From CAWDDA01 sp963813345 (GTDB lineage: Bacteria; Acidobacteriota; Blastocatellia; RBC074), in assembly GCA_963813345.1 (NCBI GenBank), contig CAWEYR010000031.1, positions 1 to 64,000 on the forward strand: a stretch of DNA of 64,000 nt, written 5' to 3'. A program made the position numbers and the translations under genes. The notes under the pieces are model-generated. The model ran no database searches, was not told the DNA's origin, and saw only the letters and a program-made list of their open reading frames with translations. Each line of letters starts with the position of its first letter. Position 1 is the stretch's first letter. Of the stretch, positions 39,786-49,730 are shown one piece after another.

Positions 39786-41089
39786 TTACGCCTCCGGTGC
39801 GATGAGATCAGTGCCAAGATAGGGGACAAGAGCTGAGGGCACACGAACGGATCCGTCCTTCTGTTGAAAGTTCTCGAGCAGCGCAAGCCATGTTCTCCCA
39901 ACAGCCAGCCCCGACCCGTTCAGAGTGTGAACGAACTCCGTCTTCGATTTGCCTTCGCGGCGAAACCGAATGTTGGCACGCCGTGCCTGGAAAGCTTCGC
40001 AGTTCGAGCACGACGATATCTCGCGGTAGGTCTGCTGACTGGGAAGCCATACCTCGATGTCGTAGGTCTTGGCAGATGGGAAGCGACATGTCACCGGTAG
40101 AAAGTGTGACCGTGCGATACGGGAGCTCGAGCAGCTCGAGAACTTTCTCGGCATGACGCGTCATCTGTTCGAGCGCCTCGTAAGAGTCTTCGGGCCGCGT
40201 GAACTTGACGAGCTCGACCTTGTCAAACTGATGCTGACGAATCAGTCCGCGAACATCGCGCCCATAGCTACCGGCTTCTGAACGAAAGCAGGGCGTGTAC
40301 GCTGTGTAACTCAGTGGAAGCTGTTTTTCGGTCAGGATCTCATCGCGATGAAGATTTGTAAGCGGCACCTCCGCGGTCGGAATAAGGTAGAAATCGCGAT
40401 CTTTCTCTTCGAGCTTGAAAAGATCACCACCAAACTTTGGAAGCTGCCCCGTACCAAAGAGGGTTGCGGCATTCACAATAAAAGGCGGAAGCATCTCGCG
40501 ATAGCCATGTTCCCGCGTGTGAAGATCGACCATAAAACTGATGAGAGCGCGTTCGAGCCGGGCGCCTAGCGCCGCTGAGCACTGCGAATCGCGCACCGGT
40601 AATTTTCGTCGCACGCTCGAGGTCGAGAATTCCGAGGGCCGTGCCGAGATCGACGTGATCCCTGGGTTCGAAGCCTTCCGCCGTAAAGTCACGTGGCTTG
40701 CCAACCCTGCGCACTTCAGTGTTAGCCGACTCATCCTTACCGATCGGAACTGATTCATGCGGCAGATTCGGCACGACAACCAGAGTCTCGCGAAAGCCGC
40801 TCTCGATTTCGGCGAGTCGCGTTTCGACAATCCGCGCGCGTTCAGCGATCGTCTTCGATTCGACCTTGCGAGCTTCGGCCTCGTCGCGGCGTCCTTCGCG
40901 CATCAACGCTCCGACGTCTTTGCTGATCCGGTTGGTGGCGGCATTCAGGTCGTCGCGCTCGCGCACAAGGCTGCGCCGCTCGAGGTCCAGCTTGATAAAC
41001 CCATCGAGGACTGCAGGATCGAAGTTTCGGGTAGAAAGCCGGGAGCGGACGGTATCAAAATTCTCCCGGACAAAGCTCGTGTCCAGCAT
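39786..41089 (-). CDS. serS: Serine-tRNA ligase (two frame breaks)
   Basis: Charges tRNA-Ser. About 430 residues over three frames. The N-terminal coiled-coil arm is MLDTSFVRENFDTVRSRLST to VPNLPHESVP. After a shift near 40560 the class II core follows, including LPKFGGDLFKLEEKDRDFYL, IPTAEVPLTNLHRDEIL (motif 1/TxE loop), CFRSEAGSYGRDVRGLIRQH (motif 2) and QFDKVELVKF. A shift near 40065 gives the last part with motif 3 (LNGSGLAVGRTWLALLENFQ). The gene is essential and normally single-copy, so the frame breaks are almost surely sequence errors. There is no second copy in this window. Confidence 0.93.
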
Positions 41090-41102
41090 AGCGAGATACT
41101 GC

Positions 41103-41108
41103 TATAAT
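41103..41108 (+). promoter_or_regulatory. -10 element TATAAT of a probable leaderless promoter
   Basis: Perfect TATAAT, 11 bases before ATG 41120. A weak -35-like TGTCCA lies at 41080-41085 with a 17-base spacer. There is no Shine-Dalgarno sequence before the ATG. It faces away from serS, so this is a divergent promoter region of only 30 bases. Confidence 0.45.
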
Positions 41109-41119
41109 CCCGCAAACTT

Positions 41120-42256
41120 ATGCAAGTTGCGATAGTTGGCGCGGGTCCTGCAGGCGCCCATCTGGCAGGCCTTCTCGGCAGGAAAGCTCACGAAGTGACC
41201 ATCTTTGATGCCCGCGAGGCGTGGGAGAAGCCTTGTGGAGGCGGCGTGACCTCGAAAGCGCTCCGCGAGTTTGAGTTTCTTGCCCGGGCCGACTGGACGC
41301 GGCAGAGCATCTCGAACGTGAAGCTCATCTCCGGCACCGGCCGCGAGGTGACGCTATCGACCACCGAAGAGCTTGCCGTGTATTCACGCGCTGAACTCTC
41401 GCGCCTCATGCGACAGCGTGCAGTAGAGGCAGGCGCGCGTCTGGTTTGCCAGCGCGTCGAGAAGACGATCCGGAAAGACGGCAAATGGTCGATTCATTCT
41501 GGAGGTCAGGTCTATAGCGCCGACCTGCTTGTTGGCGCTGATGGCGCATCGAGTATCATCAGGCGGCGCGTAGGAGTTCAGCTCGGACAGGGCGACTTCA
41601 GCTACGCGCTTGGCTGGCATGTGCGTCCATCACCGAGGAGCGGAACCAATCGAATCGACATCAAGTATCTGGACAATTTCACCGGATACGTCTGGGCATT
41701 TCCGCGCACAGATCATATTTCGTATGGGATCGCATCGAAGTATCGCGAGTGGACGCCAGAGGCTCTCAAAGGCAAACTGCTTGAATTCATGAGGCAGGAT
41801 GGAATTGCCGTCGACTCGACTGTCGATGCCACATTTTATGCAGCCATGCTGCCGGCGCTTGAAGAGTCGAGCTGGGATCGCCTGCGTGTCGTAAACCAGG
41901 ATGAAGGATGGGCGCTCGTTGGCGACGCGGCAGGGTTTGTAGATCCATTGACGGGAGAGGGGATCTACTATGCGCTTAAGTCAGCAGAGTTGCTCGCCGG
42001 TGCAATCGAATCGCGATTAAGTGATTACGAAGAGATGTGGCGGAGCGAATTCGGCGCAGAGCTGCGACGTGCTTCTCAGCTGCAGGCGCGTTTTTATCAC
42101 GGCCGTTTCGCGGGGAAGCCATTCCTCGAGCGAATGGTGCAGTTTGCCGGCTGGCATCGTGGAGTGCGCGCAACTATCGGTGATCTGATCTCGGGCAATC
42201 AAGGCTATGTTGATCTCAAATCCCGGCTGAAGCGCAATGCGCTGAGGATTGTCTAA
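41120..42256 (+). CDS. FAD-dependent geranylgeranyl reductase-family oxidoreductase
   Basis: 378 residues, intact. FAD-binding loop VAIVGAGPAGAHLAG at the N-terminus; KPCGGGVTSKAL, characteristic of the geranylgeranyl reductase group; DLLVGADGASSIIRRRVG; and GDAAGFVDPLTGEGIYYAL, the second FAD site. Members reduce isoprenoid double bonds or oxidise lipids and quinones; here a role in menaquinone or isoprenoid metabolism is plausible but unproven. It starts 30 bases from the divergent serS. Confidence 0.88.
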   Translation: MQVAIVGAGPAGAHLAGLLGRKAHEVTIFDAREAWEKPCGGGVTSKALREFEFLARADWTRQSISNVKLISGTGREVTLSTTEELAVYSRAELSRLMRQRAVEAGARLVCQRVEKTIRKDGKWSIHSGGQVYSADLLVGADGASSIIRRRVGVQLGQGDFSYALGWHVRPSPRSGTNRIDIKYLDNFTGYVWAFPRTDHISYGIASKYREWTPEALKGKLLEFMRQDGIAVDSTVDATFYAAMLPALEESSWDRLRVVNQDEGWALVGDAAGFVDPLTGEGIYYALKSAELLAGAIESRLSDYEEMWRSEFGAELRRASQLQARFYHGRFAGKPFLERMVQFAGWHRGVRATIGDLISGNQGYVDLKSRLKRNALRIV

Positions 42257-42287
42257 GGTACGTTGTACCGCCTTCAGGCGGAATCTT
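42255..42287. repeat. Short family B unit
   Basis: AAGGTACGTTGTACCGCCTT with CAGGCGGAATC follows the reductase stop and ends one base before the queG ATG, leaving no room for a normal ribosome binding site. The same sequence, inverted as a pair, is at 57219-57308. Confidence 0.75.
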
Positions 42288-42288
42288 C

Positions 42289-43263
42289 ATGCACCCAATC
42301 ACATCCTCCGAAATCAAAGCGCGCGCCATCGAACTCGGATTCGACAAAGCTGGAATCGTCGCGGCAGAGTCACTTTCTTCCGAGGCGGAGGATCTTCGAG
42401 AGTGGCTTGACCAGAATCTTCACGGAAAGATGAGCTATATGGCGCGTGATCCTGAGAAGCGCACGGACCCGCGCGCCCTGCTTCCATCCGCAAAATCAGT
42501 TGTCTCTGTCGCGCTCAACTACTATTCCCCGGAAGAGCATTCAACCAACCGGCATACTGCAAAGATATCGCGCTATGCGTGGGGCGATGACTATCACGAT
42601 GTACTTCGCGAAAAACTCAAGGCGCTTCTGGACTGGATTCAGGAGCGTGATCCGGACGCGCAGGGAAAGATATGCGTCGACTCCTCACCGACAATGGACA
42701 AGGCGTGGGCAGTGCGCGCAGGTCTTGGATGGATTGGCAAACACACAAACCTGATCACAAAGGAGCTGGGCTCCTGGGTTTTTCTCGGTGAGCTGCTGTT
42801 ATCAATTGAGCTCGAATATGACGATTTCATAGAGCCGGATCATTGCGGAAGTTGCACAGCCTGTCTCGAGGCATGTCCGACAGGTGCGTTCATTGCGCCG
42901 TATCAGATCGATGCTCGACGCTGCATTTCGTACGCCACCATCGAGCTTCGTGATGACGAGTTTCCAGAGGTTCTTGCTCCGCACATCGAGAACTGGGTTT
43001 TCGGTTGCGACATCTGTCAGGATGTCTGCCCCTGGTCACGCTTCTCGAAGGCTGGCGGCGAACCGCGGTTTGCTCCTCGGCCAGATGTGGTCGCGCCGCA
43101 GCTGGCGGATCTGGTTGATATCAGCGACGAAGAGTTTTCGAGACGGTTTCGTGGAAGCGCAATCAAACGTGCGAAGGCTGCGGGTCTTCGCCGGAATGCG
43201 CGCGCAGCAAACTCAAATCAAGTTCGAAAGGAACACGAGCACGATGGATCAGCTTCCGAGTAG
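42289..43263 (+). CDS. queG: Epoxyqueuosine reductase
   Basis: 324 residues. Cobalamin-dependent iron-sulfur enzyme that reduces epoxyqueuosine to queuosine in tRNA. Two 4Fe-4S motifs are visible: CGSCTACLEACPTGAF and the later CDICQDVCPWS, with RRCISYATIE between them. The N-terminal half (GFDKAGIVAAE, LGWIGKHTNLI) is the cobalamin-binding part. Its 3' end overlaps the Nramp gene by 20 bases, implying coupling. The frame is intact. Confidence 0.93.
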   Translation: MHPITSSEIKARAIELGFDKAGIVAAESLSSEAEDLREWLDQNLHGKMSYMARDPEKRTDPRALLPSAKSVVSVALNYYSPEEHSTNRHTAKISRYAWGDDYHDVLREKLKALLDWIQERDPDAQGKICVDSSPTMDKAWAVRAGLGWIGKHTNLITKELGSWVFLGELLLSIELEYDDFIEPDHCGSCTACLEACPTGAFIAPYQIDARRCISYATIELRDDEFPEVLAPHIENWVFGCDICQDVCPWSRFSKAGGEPRFAPRPDVVAPQLADLVDISDEEFSRRFRGSAIKRAKAAGLRRNARAANSNQVRKEHEHDGSASE

Positions 43264-44704
43264 GCACGGCCTCCTTCCTCCCTGGGACGTTGCAGAACTT
43301 CCAGCCCCTCCCTCATTCAGCTTCCGGAACATGATGAGAGTAATCGGACCGGGAGCGATTATGGCTGCGACCTCGATTGGCGGAGGAGAGTGGCTGGTTG
43401 GCCCGGCTGCGGCCGTGAAGTATTCATCATCGATCTTTCTGATTGTTACTGTAGCTATCGTTCTTCAGATGATCTTCAATCTCGAAGCGATTCGTTACAC
43501 GCTCTATACCGGCGAGCCGATCTATGGCGGCATTATGCGGCTCAAACCAGGGCCGCGCTTCTGGGCTGTGTTTTATACGATCTTCGGTTTTTTTCAATTG
43601 GGATGGCCGGCGCTGGCCGGCACTGCCGCGGCAGCTCTGCTAAGCGCGTGGCTGGGGCGCCTTCCCGAGAGCCAGGACCGCCCGACTCAGGTTGTTATCA
43701 CGATAGTGTTGATTGGCGCAGTTGTGCTGCTGCTTTCCTTTGGCGGCACAGTTGAAAAGATGCTCGAGTATTTTGCCTGGACAATGCTCGCGGTCGTCTT
43801 CGGATTTCTTCTCACGGTAAATCTGATATATGTGCCATTCGGACACTGGTGGACCACGTTTCAGGGGTTCTTCTCGTTTTCGGGAATCCCGCGTCCAATC
43901 GACTGGGGTCTGATCGGCGCCCTGGCGGCAACGGCAGGCTCCGGTGGTATCGGTAACCTGACGATTACGAATTGGATTCGTGACAAGGGATTCGGCATGG
44001 GTGCGGGTGTAGGCGCAATTCCGAGTGCGATCGGCGGTATCGAGATCAAACTCTCGCACGTTGGAAAAGTCTTTAAGACAACGCCCGAGAATATGGCGCG
44101 CTGGCGCGAATGGATGCGGTACGTGAATGCCGATCAGATCGGGGTCTGGGCATTCTTCTGCTTTCTTGGAATGTTCCTCAACGTCAATCTCGCAACTCAT
44201 GTAGTGCCCCACGGGACAGACATGCAGGGTCTCGCCGCGGGCGCTTACCAGGCAAAATATCTGGCTGAACAAGCATGGTCGGGATTCTGGTTTGTGACGC
44301 TCTTCAATGGCTTCTGGATACTCTTCAAAACTCAGCTTGGCAACACGGACATACTTGTAAGAACGGTGACTGACAGCGCGTGGATGGCGAGCAGCAAGGT
44401 GCGCGATTGGCGTGGTGGCAGGATTCAACGAGTCTACTACGGCATCCTGATGGCCTTCTCGATCTGGAGCGTTCTGGTTGTGGGCTCCGCGTCGCCGATG
44501 CGTCTCTTCACGATTCTCGCGAATGTCGCTGGCCTGGTCCTGGTGATTGCCGGCATCCAGATTCTGATCGTCAACCGCAAATTCCTGCCGGCAGCCGTCC
44601 GGCCTCCTCTCTGGCGCGAAGTCGGATTAGCGTGCTGCGTCCTCTTCTACGCGTTCTTCACATTCTTTGTCGTTAGGAATTTGATCCAATCTTTGATTGG
44701 GTAA
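43244..44704 (+). CDS. Nramp-family divalent metal transporter
   Basis: 486 residues, about 11-12 membrane helices. The first helix region has GPGAIMAATSIGGGEWLVGP, in place of the canonical DPGN metal site, so the ion specificity may differ from MntH. Helix 6-type sequence TAGSGGIGNLTITNWIRDKG replaces the usual MPHN. Such divergent members are common in Acidobacteriota and Planctomycetota. ATG 43244 is chosen because AAAGGA precedes it and the upstream frame is only queG read out of phase. It overlaps queG. Confidence 0.85.
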   Translation: MDQLPSRHGLLPPWDVAELPAPPSFSFRNMMRVIGPGAIMAATSIGGGEWLVGPAAAVKYSSSIFLIVTVAIVLQMIFNLEAIRYTLYTGEPIYGGIMRLKPGPRFWAVFYTIFGFFQLGWPALAGTAAAALLSAWLGRLPESQDRPTQVVITIVLIGAVVLLLSFGGTVEKMLEYFAWTMLAVVFGFLLTVNLIYVPFGHWWTTFQGFFSFSGIPRPIDWGLIGALAATAGSGGIGNLTITNWIRDKGFGMGAGVGAIPSAIGGIEIKLSHVGKVFKTTPENMARWREWMRYVNADQIGVWAFFCFLGMFLNVNLATHVVPHGTDMQGLAAGAYQAKYLAEQAWSGFWFVTLFNGFWILFKTQLGNTDILVRTVTDSAWMASSKVRDWRGGRIQRVYYGILMAFSIWSVLVVGSASPMRLFTILANVAGLVLVIAGIQILIVNRKFLPAAVRPPLWREVGLACCVLFYAFFTFFVVRNLIQSLIG

Positions 44705-44707
44705 CCA

Positions 44708-44845
44708 CCTGGGAGCGCCGCTGCCGCTAAAGCGGCAGCGGCAAGCAAAGCTTGAACTCAAACACAATGAGTTTGAGTTCAAGCTTCAGCTTGCCGCCGT
44801 CGCCGAAGGCGACGGCGAGAGGCCCATGCGCCTGGCGCTCCCAGG
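44708..44845. repeat. Nested repeats: family A inside family C
   Basis: Outer CCTGGGAGCGC / GGCGCTCCCAGG (family C) enclose the hairpin GCCGCTAAAGCGGC, family A arms (GCAAAGCTTGAACTCAAAC / GTTTGAGTTCAAGCTTCAGC) and the hairpin GCCGTCGCCGAAGGCGACGGC. The order suggests that one repeat type inserted into another. Confidence 0.88.
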
Positions 44846-44851
44846 GCGTGT

Positions 44852-44857
44852 TATACT
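44852..44857 (+). promoter_or_regulatory. -10 element TATACT before gatB
   Basis: TATACT lies nine bases before ATG 44867 with no Shine-Dalgarno between. Like those before 34107 and 41120, it suggests leaderless transcription. The -35 region falls in the family C repeat arm. Confidence 0.4.
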
Positions 44858-44866
44858 CAGCGGTTC

Positions 44867-46342
<1,476 letters not shown>

Positions 46343-46375
46343 CTACAAGGATTGAGAAGGGGTAATCTAACGATT

Positions 46376-47023
46376 ATGACGAAAGTGCTCAGGCGTTATC
46401 TAATGTTGTCTCTTGGCCTTTGTCTTACCGGATTGGCCGGATTGGGCATCTCGTGCGCTTCCGATAGTGCTCCGACCAGCACGGCGACTCCATCACCGGC
46501 CGCAACAGCCGCAACAATCGCAACCCCGAGACCCGCGGCTTCGGTAGCGCCGCCGGCGGCGGATGAGGAAGTGGCGGTAATTGACACCCGTTACGGGAGC
46601 TTCAAGATAAGGTTTTTCTCCGATGTGGCGCCACGTCACGTCGCGCACTTCAAAAAGCTCGTAAATGAAGGGTTCTATACTGGCCTCGCGTTTCATCGTG
46701 TCGTACCCGGTCGTCTGATTCAGGGTGGAGACCCGACCTCTCGCCGCAACGATCGCACGATGTGGGGGAAAGGCGAACCCGGCCAGGAGAACGTGCCAGC
46801 CGAGTTCAGCTCCCTTCCTTTCGGGCGTGGAACTGTCGGTGCGGCTCGCAAGGGCAACGACGTCAACAGTGCTTCAAGCCAGTTTTTCGTTTGTCTCGAA
46901 CGAAATCAGGGATGGGACGGCAGCTACACAGTGTTTGGGGAAGTGATTTCCGGACTGGACGTGGTTGAAAAGATCTCGCAACTGCCGAGCGATGGCAGCC
47001 AGCTGTCGTATTGGACAAAGTAG
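46376..47023 (+). CDS. Cyclophilin-type peptidyl-prolyl isomerase, lipoprotein
   Basis: 215 residues. The start at ATG 46376 gives a lipoprotein signal with lipobox LGISC (the alternative TTG 46352 adds eight unlikely residues). An Ala/Pro/Thr linker to about residue 60 is followed by the cyclophilin fold: VAPRHVAHFKKLVNEGFYTG, LAFHRVVPGRLIQGGDP (catalytic Arg in FHR), VNSASSQFFVCLERN and YTVFGEVISGLDVVEKI. It probably folds proteins in the periplasm, anchored to a membrane. Confidence 0.92.
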   Translation: MTKVLRRYLMLSLGLCLTGLAGLGISCASDSAPTSTATPSPAATAATIATPRPAASVAPPAADEEVAVIDTRYGSFKIRFFSDVAPRHVAHFKKLVNEGFYTGLAFHRVVPGRLIQGGDPTSRRNDRTMWGKGEPGQENVPAEFSSLPFGRGTVGAARKGNDVNSASSQFFVCLERNQGWDGSYTVFGEVISGLDVVEKISQLPSDGSQLSYWTK

Positions 47024-47163
47024 TCATGAACCGCGTGCATCTCGAGAAGGCCGGAGCAGCGGCAACAAAGAACTGAACCCTGGTGCCGTCTTCGGTCGTA
47101 TGTAGAAGGCGATAGCAAGATTGACCGGAGGGCGACCGGAAGCGGCCTCAGGGAGCGGATGCA

Positions 47164-48390
47164 ATGAGTTTTAGTGAGGCGCTCAAGGTGGCTCTCGGGG
47201 CGATCTGGTCCCACAAGCTTCGTTCCTTCCTTACTCTCCTCGGAGTCATTTTCGGTGTGGCGACGGTGATCATTGTCGTTTCGCTGGTTGAAGGCTTCAA
47301 CAGCTACGTCGATGAGAAGATCGCCAATATCGGCACCAATGCTTTCGCAGTCCAGAAGTTCTCCATCGAAGACTTCTCGAGCCTGCAGGCTTACGAGGAT
47401 GCCCGGCGCCGTAACAAGGACGTCACGATCGAAGACCTTGCTGCTCTCCGGACGCGCGGCGGCGTAATCAAGGATGCCGGCGCGCGAGAGCAGGTGATGT
47501 GCGAGCTCAAGCGCGGAACCGATGTCCTCTTCGCGGTTTCTCTTGTCGGCCAGACCTCGAATTTCATTGATATCGAGAACAAGGACCTTGCTGAAGGTCG
47601 CCCTTTCAATGCGGCTGAGGAATCGACCAATCGGACAGTCTGCTATATCGGAGCCGACATCGCAGAGAGGTTCTTTCCAACAGAAACTCCGATCGGCAAA
47701 TCAATCAAGATCGATGGACGTCCGTTTGAGATTCTTGGTGTAGCCAAGGCCCAGGGCTCAGTGTTCGGACAATCGCGCGACAAGTTTGCGACGATACCCT
47801 TATCGACTTTTCTCACGATATACGGATCGAGGAGATCGCTGCAGATCAATGTCGTTTCGATAACGGCGCAAACTTATCTTGATGCGATCGATGAAGCCCG
47901 CGCAGTCATGCGCACACGTCGCAAACTCAAACCGAACGAGAAAGACAATTTTGGAGTTGTTACGCCCGCGGCGATCAACAACCTTCGAGAGCAGATCTTT
48001 GGCACGATTCAAATGGTTGCGATCGGTGTCACATCGATCGCGCTCGTTGTTGGCGGCATTGTTATCATGAACATCATGCTCGTTTCGGTTACCGAACGAA
48101 CAAAGGAGATCGGGATTCGCAAGAGCCTTGGAGCGCGGCGTCGCGACATCCTGCAGCAGTTTCTGGCTGAATCTACCGCGCTTGCTGTTTCAGGTGGAGC
48201 GATAGGGGTAGCGATCGCCTACGGGCTCAGCAAGCTCGTCGCGACGTTCACTCCGATTCCAACAGCTTTGCCACTGTTTGCGGTAGCGATGGCATTGCTG
48301 GTATCTGGCAGCATCGGGCTGGTTGCGGGAGTATATCCGGCGTGGAGAGCCGCGAGACTTGATCCGATTGTGGCGTTAAGATCGGAGTAA
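47164..48390 (+). CDS. MacB/FtsX-type ABC transporter permease
   Basis: 408 residues. First helix in WSHKLRSFLTLLGVIFGVA; periplasmic MacB_PCD domain (about 45-270); three C-terminal helices with the FtsX signature IMLVSVTERTKEIGIRKSLG ARRRDIL (split by the family motif), ending ARLDPIVALRSE. It is paralogous to the next gene, which follows after 49 bases. No ATP-binding protein is encoded nearby, so the ATPase must come from elsewhere. The direction (lipoprotein or antimicrobial export) cannot be told. Confidence 0.92.
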   Translation: MSFSEALKVALGAIWSHKLRSFLTLLGVIFGVATVIIVVSLVEGFNSYVDEKIANIGTNAFAVQKFSIEDFSSLQAYEDARRRNKDVTIEDLAALRTRGGVIKDAGAREQVMCELKRGTDVLFAVSLVGQTSNFIDIENKDLAEGRPFNAAEESTNRTVCYIGADIAERFFPTETPIGKSIKIDGRPFEILGVAKAQGSVFGQSRDKFATIPLSTFLTIYGSRRSLQINVVSITAQTYLDAIDEARAVMRTRRKLKPNEKDNFGVVTPAAINNLREQIFGTIQMVAIGVTSIALVVGGIVIMNIMLVSVTERTKEIGIRKSLGARRRDILQQFLAESTALAVSGGAIGVAIAYGLSKLVATFTPIPTALPLFAVAMALLVSGSIGLVAGVYPAWRAARLDPIVALRSE

Positions 48391-48439
48391 CATTTGGAGG
48401 CGTTGGAGTGGCGCAGCTTCGACTAAATAGCGGATCGAT

Positions 48440-49702
48440 ATGTCAACGAACGAGTGGTACGAAAATGTGAAGATGGCGCTCGACACGCTGAGACAGCACA
48501 AGCTGCGATCGTTTCTGACCATCCTCGGCGTCGTCATCGGCACAATGACCGTTATCGTGATTGCCGCGTTTGTTTCCGGAATCGAGACTCGCGTGGCGAA
48601 AGAGATCGAATCCTTCGGGACGAATTCGATCTACATCTTCAAGTTCGAACCCGGGTTCAACTTTAATCCTTCAGCCGAAGAGCGGATGCGCAAAGAGATC
48701 AGCTATGAGGATGGTCTCGCAATTGCTGCGGAGGTGCCATCGGTCGAGAATGTCGCACCCTTCATGTCGCCTGTAGATTGGATGCAGGGTCCTATGGCCG
48801 AGCGGGTAAAGATCCGCTATCAGGACACCGAGATGGTGAATGCAACAGTCCAGGGAACAACGACAGCCTACATCCGCATGGGCACAATCAACGTCGCGGA
48901 AGGGCGCTTCTTCACGGATTCCGAGAATATGACGCGCGCTGATGTATGTGTCATTGGCCGCGACGTCGCAAACACGCTTTTCCCGAACCTGACCGCAGTT
49001 GACCGGGAGATATCGATCAGCGGAAAGAACTATCGCGTCGTCGGTGTTTTGCAGACACGAGATAACTTTCTGACACCGGCTGAAGACCCGGGAAACGAAA
49101 ACAAGGCGGTCTATCTGCCATACGAATCGCTGCGAAAGATCTATCCGCAGATCAAGGAGAATTTCATTATTGCGCAGGCTCGTCCGGGCCGGATGGAGGA
49201 GGCAGTTGAAGAGATTCGCTTTCTGTTGCGAAAGCGCCGTGGCGTGCCATTCTACAAGCCCGACAACTTCGGAGTTTCGACATCTAAAGACATCATCAGC
49301 CAGTTCAGTGCGATCACCAGTGGAATCTTCATGCTGATGGTTGCAATTTCAAGTGTTGGACTACTGATCGGCGGCATTGGCGTAATGAACATTATGCTTG
49401 TGTCAGTCACTGAACGGACGAAAGAGATCGGAGTAAGAAAAGCGATCGGCGCGCGGAGGCGTGACATCATTCTGCAGTTTCTGGTCGAAGCTGCGACTCT
49501 GACAGGGGTCGGAGGAATCCTCGGAATCGTGATCGGATGGGGTCTGGCTGAGCTCGTCAAGTTGATGCTGCCGACTTACGTTCCGTTGTGGGCGCCGGTG
49601 GTGGGATTCTGCGTTTCGGTTGCGTTGGGAGTTGGATTTGGTCTATGGCCTGCCTGGCGCGCCGCTCGACTACATCCGGTAGATGCGTTGCGATACGAGT
49701 AG
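48440..49702 (+). CDS. MacB/FtsX-type ABC transporter permease, second paralogue
   Basis: 420 residues. Same layout as its neighbour: LRQHKLRSFLTILGVVIGTM, a larger periplasmic domain (about 45-285) and the C-terminal block NIMLVSVTERTKEIGVRKAI with LHPVDALRYE at the end. The two permeases probably form a heterodimer. Its stop overlaps the upstream extension of the following TPR gene, which actually starts at 49731. Confidence 0.92.
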   Translation: MSTNEWYENVKMALDTLRQHKLRSFLTILGVVIGTMTVIVIAAFVSGIETRVAKEIESFGTNSIYIFKFEPGFNFNPSAEERMRKEISYEDGLAIAAEVPSVENVAPFMSPVDWMQGPMAERVKIRYQDTEMVNATVQGTTTAYIRMGTINVAEGRFFTDSENMTRADVCVIGRDVANTLFPNLTAVDREISISGKNYRVVGVLQTRDNFLTPAEDPGNENKAVYLPYESLRKIYPQIKENFIIAQARPGRMEEAVEEIRFLLRKRRGVPFYKPDNFGVSTSKDIISQFSAITSGIFMLMVAISSVGLLIGGIGVMNIMLVSVTERTKEIGVRKAIGARRRDIILQFLVEAATLTGVGGILGIVIGWGLAELVKLMLPTYVPLWAPVVGFCVSVALGVGFGLWPAWRAARLHPVDALRYE

Positions 49703-49730
49703 TTGTCGCGTCATAATTACTGTTTTAACC

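Noticed and set aside
42884..43243. N-terminal extension of the Nramp frame (120 residues)
   Set aside because: It is queG read in another frame; ATG 43244 has a ribosome binding site and matches the family start.
43640..44428. 262-residue minus-strand frame
   Set aside because: Antisense to the Nramp transporter and rich in His/Arg as expected of a shadow frame.
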